Shown here: positions 1-9,800 of the stretch, piece by piece
How the letters are laid out: every line of letters starts with the position of its first letter
How positions within the stretch are numbered: the first letter of the stretch is position 1
Assembly: GCA_964034945.1 (NCBI GenBank)
Contig: OZ035960.1
Location: forward strand, 109,926,324 to 109,990,323
Source of the DNA: Chrysopilus asiliformis
Lineage: Eukaryota > Arthropoda > Insecta > Diptera > Rhagionidae
Direction: 5' to 3'
DNA: 64,000 bases
Notes under the pieces: generated by a model
What the model saw: only the letters and a program-made list of their open reading frames with translations
Told to the model about the DNA's origin: nothing
Databases searched by the model: none
Position numbers and translations under genes: made by a program

Positions 1-65
1 ATGAAGATAAATAAGACCAAAGTGGTATAAAAATAATTTAAATAAAAAATGAACTTAAAAACTGT

Positions 66-71
66 TTTATT
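66..71 (-). terminator. Candidate poly(A) signal AATAAA
   Basis: AATAAA on the minus strand, downstream of both the Elof1 stop and the 35-codon frame. It is the nearest canonical signal for Elof1 that I see. Cleavage would then fall near positions 40-55. Confidence 0.5.
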
Positions 72-92
72 CACATAGATTTGAAATATTGG

Positions 93-200
93 TCAATTCA
101 AAGAACTCAACATTCGGTGTTTAATATTTTCGCCTCGACGTTGGTTTGTAAAACCGTCTTCTGGTGTAATTTCGCTCATATCGCCATTGTCATCCACCGC
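93..200 (-). CDS. Possible alternative last exon (Elof1 isoform or neighbouring gene)
   Basis: On the minus strand, an open frame of 35 codons (AVDDNGDMSEITPEDGF...) ends at TGA 95-93. It is followed 22 bases later by AATAAA at 71-66. AG dinucleotides just upstream (CATAG, CATAGAG) could serve as acceptors, and in-frame TAA lies immediately before them, so the frame is open only if it is spliced. The acidic, polar composition looks coding, unlike the surrounding AT-rich DNA. It could be an alternative 3' exon of Elof1, though no consensus donor in exon 2 joins in frame. It could instead be the last exon of another gene, or chance in a long Elof1 3' UTR. The function is unknown. Confidence 0.3.
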   Translation of the reverse strand, partial: AVDDNGDMSEITPEDGFTNQRRGENIKHRMLSSLN

Positions 201-777
201 CTCTATGTTTTAAGGGAGCTCATATTGTATTTTCTGCGTTGAAGTCATTTTTAAACATTAAAATAACTTCAACAATGTGAAATCCCAAACGTCAAACACT
301 AAAAAATTCACAATAGCGATTGCTTGAACGATGAACCTTACGCAATACCAAATTGTTTTTCGATCGTTCCGGCCAACGATGGTCGATCGAATAGATATCG
401 ATAACCGCATAGGCCCCTATGATTTGTATACTTTTGAGAATTTTCGCAAAAACTTCCAATTCATGTGAACAATTGCGAAACTAATCAACAGTAAATTCTA
501 TACTAATCTAATTAAAGAAAACGCATTCGTCTTTAAAATTTAAGTGACATTAGATGGATTTAAAAAGCATTTATTATTTCTGATACACGATAGTAAAAGT
601 GCTACAAGCCACACATGAACGTTTCAATACGTTTTTACGCAATTCGTCATTCAGTATTAAAATTATATTTATAAATGTTGAAAATCCAATAAATTTTGTG
701 CTTAATATTCAAATCTAATTTTATACAAAGTCTGTAATGAAAGTAACTAAACATAAATGTTTGTTGATAAATATTTT

Positions 778-910
778 TTAATTTGCAGTTTCGCACGCAT
801 CGACCCAATCATTGTAAACGTCTATCGGCTCGGATAAGAAGTTAATCCCTGTCTGATACTCTTCATTGCACACTCGACATGTTATTCGAGCCGAATTCCG
901 ACTCTTATCC
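778..910 (-). CDS. Elof1: Elof1, coding exon 2 (C-terminal half)
   Basis: Second coding exon, following a 59-base intron (911-969) with GTAAGA donor and ...AATTTTAG acceptor. It completes the codon for Met39 and encodes residues 40-82, ending with TAA at 780-778. Cys50 and Cys53 (CRVC) complete the four-cysteine zinc ribbon begun by Cys26 and Cys29. The stretch [20 protein letters not shown] is the conserved C-terminal helix region. The total of 82 residues matches the usual 81-85 of the family, and no residue of the zinc site is missing. The gene has the same orientation as rn and lies about 5.4 kb downstream of it. No AATAAA was found close to this stop; the nearest clear one on this strand is at 71-66. 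Confidence 0.95.
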
Positions 911-969
911 CTAAAATTGTGAAAAACAGTGAATTAAAAAAAAAACAGATATGCGAACTCCATTCTTAC

Positions 970-1085
970 ATTTTCACTTCACAGGATTTTTCGTGATTGC
1001 AAAATGGGCAGTTGAATTGCTGATCCAATGGTTGAATCGCTTTCCTTTTTGGTGGTGGCTTTCTCTTTGACTTTCTGCGTCCCAT
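970..1085 (-). CDS. Elof1: Elof1, coding exon 1 (transcription elongation factor 1 homolog)
   Basis: First coding exon, read on the minus strand from ATG at 1085-1083. It encodes residues 1-38 and two bases of codon 39. The start gives [15 protein letters not shown], the very conserved basic N-terminal tail of eukaryotic Elf1/ELOF1. It continues into the first half of the zinc ribbon, with Cys26 and Cys29 in a CPFC motif. The exon ends ...AAAAT|GTAAGA, a strong donor in phase 2 whose partner is the acceptor at 911-912. Elf1 proteins bind elongating RNA polymerase II, act in transcription through nucleosomes and take part in transcription-coupled repair in the nucleus. An AG acceptor-like site lies about 16 bases before the ATG (near 1101), so a 5' UTR intron is possible. 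Identification rests on protein similarity and is secure. Confidence 0.95.
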
Positions 1086-2039
1086 TTCGGAATTATTCTG
1101 AAAATTCCTTAGTTTATATTTTTCTCTTGTTTACAGCAAGCGGCAAAAGAAACTTTTTGGTTTTTGTGTAAGATTGGCTCAGACAACTATATGGTGATGT
1201 TGGAATTCCAACTAGCTGGCCTTAATGTGATAATTTGCAATATAATAATAGTTCAATATTGTGACAGTTTATAAGAAAACCACTTTAATTCTTCTTATCC
1301 TCACACTAGTCGCGTCGTTTGTGGACTTGTCCTACATTCAATTTGACATATAATGCGAGAGCCACATTGTTGCACGCTAAATTCAAAACAGAAATTACCC
1401 CACGGGTTTTTCCATTCTATAGACTTCTATAGACTGATTTCACACAATTTGATAAATTTCACAAAAATTTCGATTTTTTTTAGCTCAAACTTCGCAGTTT
1501 TTGGAAAAAATGTTGTTGAATTCCGTCAAAAATATAGAGAAAAGAAAATTATATAAAATGGTGAAAATAATAGGATGCAAACTAGGTAATTTAAGGCTTT
1601 GCATCCACTGAAGAAAACTAGCAGAAGGTTTGCTTTTAACCAGTGTTTAAAACGCTCATATTTCTATTGGCTTCGTTCTTCTCCGCAGGAGGAATTGAAA
1701 TCAACGGAAAATAAAAATCACTCTTGAGAACGAAATTCGGCCCTTCACTGAAATTTTCCATGTAACAAGATTGAAATTATGGTTTTTACGTTCTTAATTT
1801 CGTTGACCACTTACCAACCTTTTGTGCTATTTGGGAAGCCTTTTATTTTGTAATAGGGCCGCATATCCTTTTCGACCCTTCGAAATCTATGGCGTATTTT
1901 AGATAGCACGTCGCAAAATTAGAACCGGATTGTATTGAATTTTTATGAATTCGTTTTTAATTGATAAAAAAACGTGATTTTTCGATCGGATTTAAATTTA
2001 AAATGAACGCATCCAAGATCCTGCAGGCAATTGAATATT

Positions 2040-2289
2040 TGAGGCGTTAAAAGCTAGAGTGGACCAACCCACATAATCGAGTTTTTGAAGCTTTTCCACT
2101 TTTGTACTATTATTTAATGTAATTTTCTGGAAAAAAAAAATTTGTGTGGACTTTATTACTCGATGTTGAAATGTTTTTTTGTGCATCCAAACATTTTTAT
2201 CTAGAAACTCACTCGCAATAGTGATTCAAACACAAAAAAATTCACGATCTCGACATGTGGGTTGGTCCACTCTAGCTTTTAACGCCTCA
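2040..2289. mobile_element. 250-bp MITE, family with TGAGGCGTTAAAAGC ends (copy 1)
   Basis: Terminal inverted repeats of about 34 bp begin TGAGGCGTTAAAAGCTAGAG and run to ..CAACCCACAT. The body is about 90% identical to the reverse complement of 56,477-56,725. No coding capacity; the 62-codon frame inside is spurious. The duplication is not clear (flanks ATT and TTT). Confidence 0.9.
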
Positions 2290-4590
2290 TTTAATATCTG
2301 TTAAAAAATATTCTTCAAATATTCGATTGTTTGCAGTTATGCCACTGATTTTTCGAATTTCTTTACGATTTTATAAGAAAAGAGTAATTTCACTAAACTT
2401 TAATATCACTGAATCTAAAGCTTGAAATTTTTTTCTGAAACTTTCAATAGTTTTTTAATTCTATTAGGCTTCGTATACACTTGTGATGTCTTTTTGAATA
2501 TCTCTTCGAATTTGATTCACCTATGGCAGAGGTTCACGATTTTCAGAGAAAAATTCTCATAGATATTTCATAACAAAATTGTTGAATACATTCGAAAAGG
2601 TATCAACATTTGTATTAAATGAATCGATTTTTACTTATATTTCTGAAGAAATTCAAAAAAGGATACCAATATTCACTTTTGATTCAATTTGGAGGCTGCG
2701 AATTTATGCCAATATTTTTCTCGATCATTAAAATTCGATCCTTAATGTAAATACGTGTATAAAATATTCTTGAGACTTGTTTCAATTTTGTATCGTGATG
2801 TAAACAGTCTTGCATAATATGAATTTTGTGTCGCAGCATAAAATTCGCGGAATAAAGTGTCAAATGTAAATGGCGCCTTAAAATATAGTGGAATCTTTTA
2901 GTCCTGGCAGAAAAAGCACATCATTCATTCCAAAACAGATAAATTAAAATTTCAGTTCGATCGATCATGTAAGTTTCAAGGTTTGAGATTGATTTTTTGG
3001 CAAAGGTTTACCACCTGTACTGTCAAACAACTGTAAAAGTATCAAAAACGGGAGAATATTCAAAATGAAACATATTTAATTATTTTATATCATTATTATT
3101 TTCATTTTTTCCTTAAAAGAAATATTTACAAAATATTTTTTTCTCTTCATTTTATATCAATATAAGGTAATTACTAAATGTAGAAGACAAACAAATTTTT
3201 GAATTTTGTTTTTTTTATTTGTGTTTACCATAATCATCTATCCACAATTACGAAAAAGCGAAAAGAATTAAAACAATTTATACGAATTAAGAAAAAATCC
3301 TTTTAAGATTAAATTAAAATAATAAAAAAATATAGTATACAAATAAAATCATATAAAATAATTCAATTTTAAACCTAAGATCACTAATTTTCATGTATTT
3401 CTCTGGGATAGATATATTTTTGTTTAGATTTTATCCGTTTAAAAAAAGTTTCTCTATTCTTTTAGCAGTTATAAACTTAAACGCGATTTTTTTATGAATG
3501 TTATGTAATGAATTTTTAGTAGCTATACTCGTATATTTTTTTTAAAATAACTTTTGTATTTTTTTCTCTAATAAAAAAAAATTTTGAGAGCTTTTTTGAC
3601 ATGTCATTTTGTAATTAAAATAGGTATGCATTTAAAGTTTAAGAAACTAAGAAATAATTTGTTAAACAATTAAAAAGATCTATAGCTAAAAATAAAGTAA
3701 AAGACTTGAATGGTTTATAAATAAGTTTTCTTTCGTAAGAATTTTATTTTTAAGGGGGAAAAACCTATAGACACATTAACATTATTTAAAAATGTAGGTA
3801 ATTTTAAAATAAATTTCTCACATAATAAAAAAAAAAGATTTTCTCCATTATTTTTAATTACAGTTACACTACTCTTAAAAATTACATTTTAATAATTCAA
3901 TTTTTGTTGTTATTTTTTTTTTTGCTGATATTAACATCTAAAGTATAAAAAATATTTTTTTGTGTTTCTGAAAAAATGTATTAAATTTTTTTTTAGTTTT
4001 TAATTTCTTATCTTTTTTTGCCACATTCGCACTAAGATTTTTTTTAAATATTTTATTGGATTTTTTATTCTAGTTTTTATTCTTATTAATGTAATGAGGT
4101 GATTTTTTGATATTCACTTATACTAGAATTCTATTTAATGATTAAATATTTTTTAAAACTAATTACATCTACTAATATTTAATCACAAAACGAACATTTT
4201 TGTGTGTCTAGGTTGATTTTTATTATTTAACCAATAACCAATATATAAAATTTTTGTCTATTTCGTTTTAAATGGTGTGTATTCTTACTGAAACAGTGGT
4301 AACTTAATTGAAAAAAATCTTGTCTTTTTTAGAGTTCTTTCAGGAATTTCGTAATATGCTGGTGTTCATGCGTTATTTGAATTTTTAAATAACAATTTTA
4401 ATTGTCTGACTTTCTGTACATTTTTTTTGGTTATACTTGCATTTTTCTTTAAACATACCACACGATTCATGCTCTGTCACTAAACTGTCCCGTAAAGACC
4501 GAAAATTTTTGCAAATTTTTGTTGAAAAAGGTTGTTTCCTACTGCAATTTTAATGGCAGGACATGGACGAAATTTATGTCTAGTCAATAT
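2290..4590. other. AT-rich spacer, nothing recognised
   Basis: Spacer between rn and Elof1, extremely AT-rich from about 3,050 to 4,560 with many A and T runs. No coding frame, RNA gene or clear repeat was seen. The same holds for 1,086-2,039 and 4,794-5,606. Confidence 0.6.
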
Positions 4591-4793
4591 TAGAGAGACT
4601 ATAATCTAGACTAGATTATAGAGAGTGGACAGTGCTGATGTGTCCTACTGAGTTACTTATATTAACCGATTTCAATGATTTTGACTATTTTTGTAACAAT
4701 GAATCAAATTTTTAAAGTTTTTTGCGCTCGTTTTTCAGTTGGCGGCAATTTTTACAGGTCCCATTGTCCACTCTCTAGATTATAGGCTCTCTA
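4591..4793. mobile_element. MITE with ends TAGAGAG..CTATAATCTAGAGAGTGGACA
   Basis: The left and right ends are inverted copies, with RTG following GAGTGGACA on both. The left arm has an extra inverted CTATAATCTAGA. TA flanks both ends. About 200 bp, non-coding. Confidence 0.6.
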
Positions 4794-5484
4794 GTCATGG
4801 TCAATACATACACAAAATAGGATACCAAGCTCAGTTAGGCATTCTAGTTCGACTTTACAAGGTCTTTTGGTATCTCATTTGGGCTTGAGAAGTCACTGAG
4901 TTTAATTTAATATCTCCAGACTTCAGAGATCCTGCAATTTATAGTATGAATATTTTCTACAATAAAAATGCCATTCAATTAAAATTGTATAAGTCACATG
5001 TTTCCAAAACTGATCAACATTTTCCAAAATTCATTTCCAACAACTCTAAAAAAAAATTTCAAACTGTCTTTACATATCATTGATAAAGAACATAAAAACA
5101 TTAATTTTATTTACATTTTACATAGTACGGTTCATTTAATCATTTTAAAATTTAATATTATTATAGTATCGACTTTTCAATTGTTTTTCATTGTTGGTCT
5201 AACTTTCGTGAATTTTATGTTTGACGAGTTAAACGGTATTTTTTAAATTCTTTTTGTAGCTGCGAGGGCCCATAATTAATTCACAAAGATTTTTTTGATC
5301 GATCAAATGTGACAAAAAGTATTTTCTATACTTAAAACTTCTGCAACTACTCGTTGATTCATGAATTTGGTATTTTTTTATGTGTTCGTTTTGAAATTCG
5401 ATCACATTTCAATTAATTTTTGTTCCATTCTTGATAAGTGCTTCTAGTATTATAGATTCTAATTAACTCAAGAAATATTCGCAT

Positions 5485-5490
5485 TTTATT
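5485..5490 (-). terminator. rn: Possible rn poly(A) signal
   Basis: First AATAAA downstream of the rn stop on the minus strand (about 985 bases on). Weak evidence: the region is AT-rich, so such hexamers occur by chance. Confidence 0.25.
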
Positions 5491-5606
5491 TCTACCACCG
5501 CAAATAACAATGGAAGACTAGAGGTGAAAAAATTTTTGTTTACCAGCTTTAAATTCTTGGCAAAAACACCAATAAATTGAATGAATAAAAAAAGATGTGA
5601 CCATTA

Positions 5607-6192
5607 GGCTGTATAAACTTACTCCAAAATGTTTCGAAAGGTGGGTTCTGTTATTATCTCAGAGAACTCTGAACGCTGTCATCGAGCTTCTAGCGCTCTC
5701 ATCGAGCTTCTAGCGCTCTCATCGAGCTTCTAGCGCTCTCATCGAGCTTCTATCGCTCTCATCGAGCTTCTATCGCTCTCATCGAGCTTCTATCGCTCTC
5801 ATCGAGCTTCTATCGCTCTCATCGAGCTTCTATCGCTCTCATCGAGCCTCATTCTTGTATTCGCTCGAAGTACACCGAGAATTCTAAACTGTGTTCCATA
5901 ATTTGTTCATTAAGGACTTTGAGCAACAAATTTTACCCATCGAGAAAGTCAAGATAACCTCAGATTTTGTATTAAATTTCGAAAAGCCATGCATTTTTAA
6001 AAAATCTGGGCTAGAAAATTAATGGAAAATGAATTTAACGAAATTTGATGAACATCAAGTAATAAAGTCAAAAGCAATATTTCCTTTTTTATGTCCCAAG
6101 CGTAAAGAGCAGTTTATATGGTTGATTTTACGCTTGTAACATAAAAAATATCTAGAATTAAAGAACTACTCTGGAGTAGAGTTTATACAGCC
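5607..6192. mobile_element. MITE with terminal repeats GGCTGTATAAACT, containing a 20-bp array
   Basis: The left end GGCTGTATAAACTTACTCCA pairs with the right end, whose reverse complement reads GGCTGTATAAACTCTACTCC. Inside are the 20-bp tandem array (5681-5850) and a second imperfect hairpin near 6090-6150 (TTTTTTATGT..AAGCGTAAA against its inverse). Flanks TTA and AAA do not give a clean duplication. There is no transposase. It lies just downstream of the rn stop. Confidence 0.6.
5681..5850. repeat. Tandem array, 20-bp unit ATCGAGCTTCTAKCGCTCTC
   Basis: Eight full units plus a half unit. The first three have TAGCG and the next five TATCG, so the array grew in two blocks from one variant each. 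It lies inside a MITE. Confidence 0.95.
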
Positions 6193-6473
6193 AAATGTAC
6201 CAAATTTTAACGAATAATTCCGAGATCTTCCTTTTCAGAAAAAAAAACATATTTCGAGTTTGAATAACAAAAGAAAAAGAAAAAAAAACAGCGGAAAAAC
6301 TTAAAAAAAATCATTGGGCAATATGCAATCAGGGTTGCGTTTAGAAGCAACGGTTTTTGTCTCCATCAAGGATAATGGAAAAGCCAGCAAAGCTAGACTA
6401 CGTTCCCATCTAACATTTGCTGCAAATCCCTACTCAACTAACATCACCTCCACTTGGCGGCGGCCCACAGCAA
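6193..6473 (-). other. rn: rn 3' UTR (extent uncertain)
   Basis: The sequence after the rn stop runs into a MITE whose edge is at 6192. No AATAAA was seen on the minus strand between the stop and the MITE. The first one further on is at 5490-5485, beyond the MITE. So either the 3' UTR includes the whole MITE with its 20-bp array, or a variant signal is used. Confidence 0.4.
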
Positions 6474-7769
6474 CTACTGGGCTTTCTCCTTGCCACCTGC
6501 ACCAACCCCGATGCCGAGTAAATGTTCGCTGGTCATAAGTCCAGCCGCGCTTGGCTGATGGGCGTAGTTGCGTATCTGATGGAGCGAGATCAGCTGATTG
6601 GGGAATGAATTCGCCGTATTCTGGTTGACGTTCTTTGTCTGGAAGTTGATCGCGTCATAGATATAAGCAGGCCTCTGCGTCATCGGATGGTGTCCGAGGG
6701 TGTTTATGTGCGGTGGCATCGTGTTGATCGGCGTAAATGCCGAATTCGCCGTGGTTTTCGTTATGCTGGCAGCGTCATAACTGTTCGCTACATTTGCCGA
6801 TGAGGTAACTACGGTGTTGCCAGCTGGCGAGGATTGCTGGTTGCTCAAGTGCTGTGCAAGACTATTGGCATTAGAAGCGTTCTGCCGGTTTATCACGAGG
6901 TCCTCGCCTTCTTCGTTGGAATTCTGCGAGTTGCCGCCACTGCCGTTCAGCGTTCGATGGTGCTCCAGCAGGGTCCTGTGGTGTGAATGAAGTTCGCTCT
7001 GTTGCTGAGCCAGGGCGAAGTCGTAACTGTTTTGCTGCTGTTGCTGCATCGCTTCCGCTAGGCTCGCCGCAGCGGAATCCGGACTAACTTTCGGCCAGTA
7101 CGGGTGATCGCCATTGGCGGCGGCCGCTGCCGCTACATTCATTGCGATGTTGCGATTGAGGTTGAGTCCCAATCCTGCGGCTGCTAGAGCTGCTCCTGAT
7201 GTCGTCGCTACGGCAGCTGCACTTGCCACCGCGGCCGCTGCCGCCGAGGATGTAGAGTTTCTGGATTGCTTTTCGGCTTTTTCGGCGTGCTTTTGCATGT
7301 GCTTCTGGAGGTAGGTCTCTTGTGTGTAGCTCTTGCCACAGAAATTACAGATGTGAGTTTTCAAATGTTTCGACTCTTTGTGCTTTGGTATGTGCTCGAG
7401 TAGCGCCTGCTCATCGGAGAAGCACTTATAGCACGAGTTGCATTTGTAAGGTTTGTCGGTTTGATGGCAGCGTGAATGTGACTGGAGATTGGAAAGTTGT
7501 GAGAACGCTTTTTGGCATCCGGGATGTCGGCATTTGTACGGTTTATCACCGGTATGTGTACGAATGTGCTGTTGCAGATGCGATAGCTGGGTGAATTTAC
7601 GTTGGCAGATTTCACAGCGGTACGGCTTTATACCTAAATGTATGCGAGTATGTTGCGAAAGGTAACTAGAGTTAGCAAAGGCTTTTATACATTGTGAACA
7701 TTTGTATGGTTTTGCTTCCCGCATATGAAGCTGATTATGTAGTTGCATCTCTGACTTGGTATTGAATAT
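6474..7769 (-). CDS. rn: rotund (rn) terminal coding exon: C2H2 zinc-finger transcription factor
   Basis: The last coding exon: 431 codons plus TAG (6476-6474), entered in phase 0 from the acceptor at 7771-7770. Residues counted from the exon start: F2-H11-H15 are the second half of a finger whose cysteines must lie in the upstream exon. Complete C2H2 fingers follow at C24/C27/H40/H44, C52/C55/H68/H72, C80/C85/H98/H102 (with a C-x4-C spacing), C110/C113/H126/H130 and C141/C144/H157/H161. Then come an Ala-rich region (about 175-235), a short Gln tract and a conserved tail with LISLHQIRNYAHQP, ending KEKAQ. This tail and the HICNFCGKSYTQETYLQKH finger fit rotund better than its paralogue squeeze. 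In Drosophila, rn acts in the nucleus in appendage patterning, sensory neuron diversification and (as the roe isoform) eye development. The upstream exon is not in this window. The 5' boundary is a splice site, so a start codon is not expected. Confidence 0.9.
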   Translation of the reverse strand: MFNTKSEMQLHNQLHMREAKPYKCSQCIKAFANSSYLSQHTRIHLGIKPYRCEICQRKFTQLSHLQQHIRTHTGDKPYKCRHPGCQKAFSQLSNLQSHSRCHQTDKPYKCNSCYKCFSDEQALLEHIPKHKESKHLKTHICNFCGKSYTQETYLQKHMQKHAEKAEKQSRNSTSSAAAAAVASAAAVATTSGAALAAAGLGLNLNRNIAMNVAAAAAANGDHPYWPKVSPDSAAASLAEAMQQQQQNSYDFALAQQQSELHSHHRTLLEHHRTLNGSGGNSQNSNEEGEDLVINRQNASNANSLAQHLSNQQSSPAGNTVVTSSANVANSYDAASITKTTANSAFTPINTMPPHINTLGHHPMTQRPAYIYDAINFQTKNVNQNTANSFPNQLISLHQIRNYAHQPSAAGLMTSEHLLGIGVGAGGKEKAQ

Positions 7770-7795
7770 CTGAAAATAGACAAGAAAATTTCGAA
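7770..7795 (-). promoter_or_regulatory. rn: 3' splice site of the long rn intron
   Basis: The minus strand reads TTTTCTTGTCTATTTTCAG then ATATTCAATACC. The pyrimidine tract plus CAG is a good acceptor. It removes the 15 codons of intronic open frame that precede IFNTKSEMQLH and leaves a phase-0 junction inside a zinc finger. Confidence 0.88.
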
Positions 7796-8850
7796 TTTTT
7801 AAAAGTTCACACATTTAAATCTTTTATTTATTTTTTGTTTATCAAGATTAATTAACATCAAAATTACATCACAATCGAGCTAAATTTCACCTCACCGTGT
7901 TGATTTGGCCAATATTCATGTAATTCACAGCCAAATCGCAATATGATTACAAGTATTTTTGATACATTATCTAATATGTGGCGAACACTTCAATCAGACA
8001 TCACCGATCAGAGCCTATTAAAAAGTAATTTGATCCAATTATCGATTCGACTTTTTTGTTTCAGTTTCATTATACATCGGCAATCGCTTCACGTTCACTT
8101 TTCTCGATAGACATTTTTGGTATTTTGCTTGTCTTACTTGTGTTACATATCAATCAAAAAATCTGATCACATCTAACTGCAGTTTTTTTTTTCGTTTCCA
8201 TTGATTTTGAGGAAAAAGATTGATGCCGAAAGACAAAAGTGATTGGTTACATGAACCAAAAAAAAATCGTAGTAGGAAAATTTTAATTTGTCCCGCATAA
8301 ACACTACAACCTCATGAGATTTGAAAACCTTTCACCAGAAATGGATTCGAATATGGAGTTGTAAGTAGCCGAAATTATCGGATAATCTATGGTCTAGATA
8401 TGTAATGCATTAGCAGAAATGAGTACATCTAATGGTTAGTAATGATCCAAAACTTCTGAAATTATATGAATTTCTCAGAAATTGCCCACACCGGATGTTT
8501 AAGTTTTAGCAAATATTTCGATTTAAAAGCTTCGGCGAGGATTAGTGATAAAACCTACGAGGATTTTGGCTTCGATTCACTTGCTTGGCTTCGTGACGGA
8601 CAGAGTTCTAACGACATCATCAGTTCAGAATGGAGTTTTGCGGCCGATATTGTTGATAGGTTACAATGCCTTATAAATGTTGCAATCTATGTTAGCCATC
8701 TATGTTAGAAGTGTAAAATTAATAAGCTTTGTGGACACATTTTCTTATTAGTCGCCAGAAATCGCCCGGAAACCTGTTATGGGAAAAGTATACGTTTATC
8801 ATAGAGAGAATCTAGAGAGCAGACTTCAGCGTTAAATAGACTGTCCTAAT

Positions 8851-9352
8851 TACGCCCGTCATACACTTGAGCTAAGGTATGTGAGCGAGGCTAGCTATAG
8901 TTACATAGCCTAGCTGGGTTAGCTCACCTCGATGCACACTTGAGCTAAGCTACGCGGCGAGCGAGCTTAGTCCGTGTCGCCCATGACTAGGCGACGTAGT
9001 TTCATAGTTTCGCTGAAGTGTGCGGTCACCAATGTAAATGCTAAGGGTAAGGATACACGACGAGAGACTTTGGTCTCTGAGACCAAAAATTTCGCCTCTG
9101 GATACAAAGAGACCAGTGTATACACTTCGGAGACCGGAGATTTGTCTCCAAGTATCAAGTCTCTAGGGTCTAGGGTACAAATCTCCGGTCTCCGAAGTGT
9201 ATACACAGGTCTCTTTGTATCCAGAGGCGAAATTTTTGGTCTCAGAGACCAAAGTCTCTCGTCGTGTATCCTTACCCTAAGGATTTTACTTTCAGCGAGA
9301 AACACAGCTCACGTAGTTGAACTCGCTTAGCTGAAGTGTGCGACGGGGGTAA
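8851..9352. mobile_element. MITE with CCCGTCRYACACTTSAGCTAAG ends, interrupted by a foldback element
   Basis: The left end ACGCCCGTCATACACTTGAG pairs with the right end, whose reverse complement is TACCCCCGTCGCACACTTCAG. Several internal GCTCAC/GCTAGC-type palindromes are present. It is split by the PIF/Harbinger-like element at 9045-9277, so it is the older of the two. Confidence 0.6.
9045..9277. mobile_element. PIF/Harbinger-like foldback MITE, 101-bp arms, TAA duplication
   Basis: Arms 9045-9145 and 9177-9277 are inverted copies with about one mismatch, separated by a 31-bp loop. Ends begin GGGTAAGGATACACGACGAG. TAA is duplicated on both sides, matching the TWA target of PIF/Harbinger. 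The long open frames on both strands here are by-products of the palindrome. Confidence 0.85.
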
Positions 9353-9399
9353 GTCGTAATAAGTTTTGTCCCAGAAATTTCTTAGTCACTAAAATAATG

Positions 9400-9800
9400 A
9401 CACCGAAACCCAAATTTTTCGGCTGCGGCGTAGTTTTTTTTCAGAAATTATGCCTCTAGCGATTTTTTTTTTAAAAATTTCACCTGCGGCGCACTTTATT
9501 AGATAATCATGGGAGATTTTTTTATATAAAAGTTTTGCTTGTGGTGCAATTATTGTTGTATTTTGAAAACATAAAACACCTGCAACACTTTTAATCTCTG
9601 CGGCAATTTGGCTTAGCCTAAAAACGGACATAGGTCCGAATGACTTGTTGTTACAGATATAATGACAAAAAAAATGAAAAAAACTCGCTTCCTTTTGATC
9701 GGGCTTTCAAAAATTTCACGATCACTTTCGAAGCAATAAAAATTTCTTGACATTTCGTCCCCCTCGGCCTTCCCCGCTCTCGACCAGTGGTTTGTCCCAG
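9400..9800. repeat. Dispersed repeat with spaced CTGCGGCGCA motifs (copy 1)
   Basis: CTGCGGCG-type motifs recur about every 60 bp, followed by GTCCCAGATT. Related stretches occur at 22,540-22,960, 35,700-35,830, 48,410-48,600, 59,165-59,190 and 60,120-60,400. Confidence 0.5.

Noticed and set aside
7114..7615. Frames on both strands within 7,114-7,615
   Set aside because: Shadows of the Ala-rich and zinc-finger coding sequence of rn.
6474..7769. Assignment of the zinc-finger exon to squeeze (sqz) rather than rn
   Set aside because: The fingers are nearly the same in both, but the last finger (HICNFCGKSYTQETYLQKH) and the C-terminal HQIRNYAHQP..KEKAQ fit rn as I know it; an alignment to both would settle it.
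8967..9330. 112- and 118-codon frames on opposite strands
   Set aside because: They mirror each other because of the 101-bp inverted repeat.
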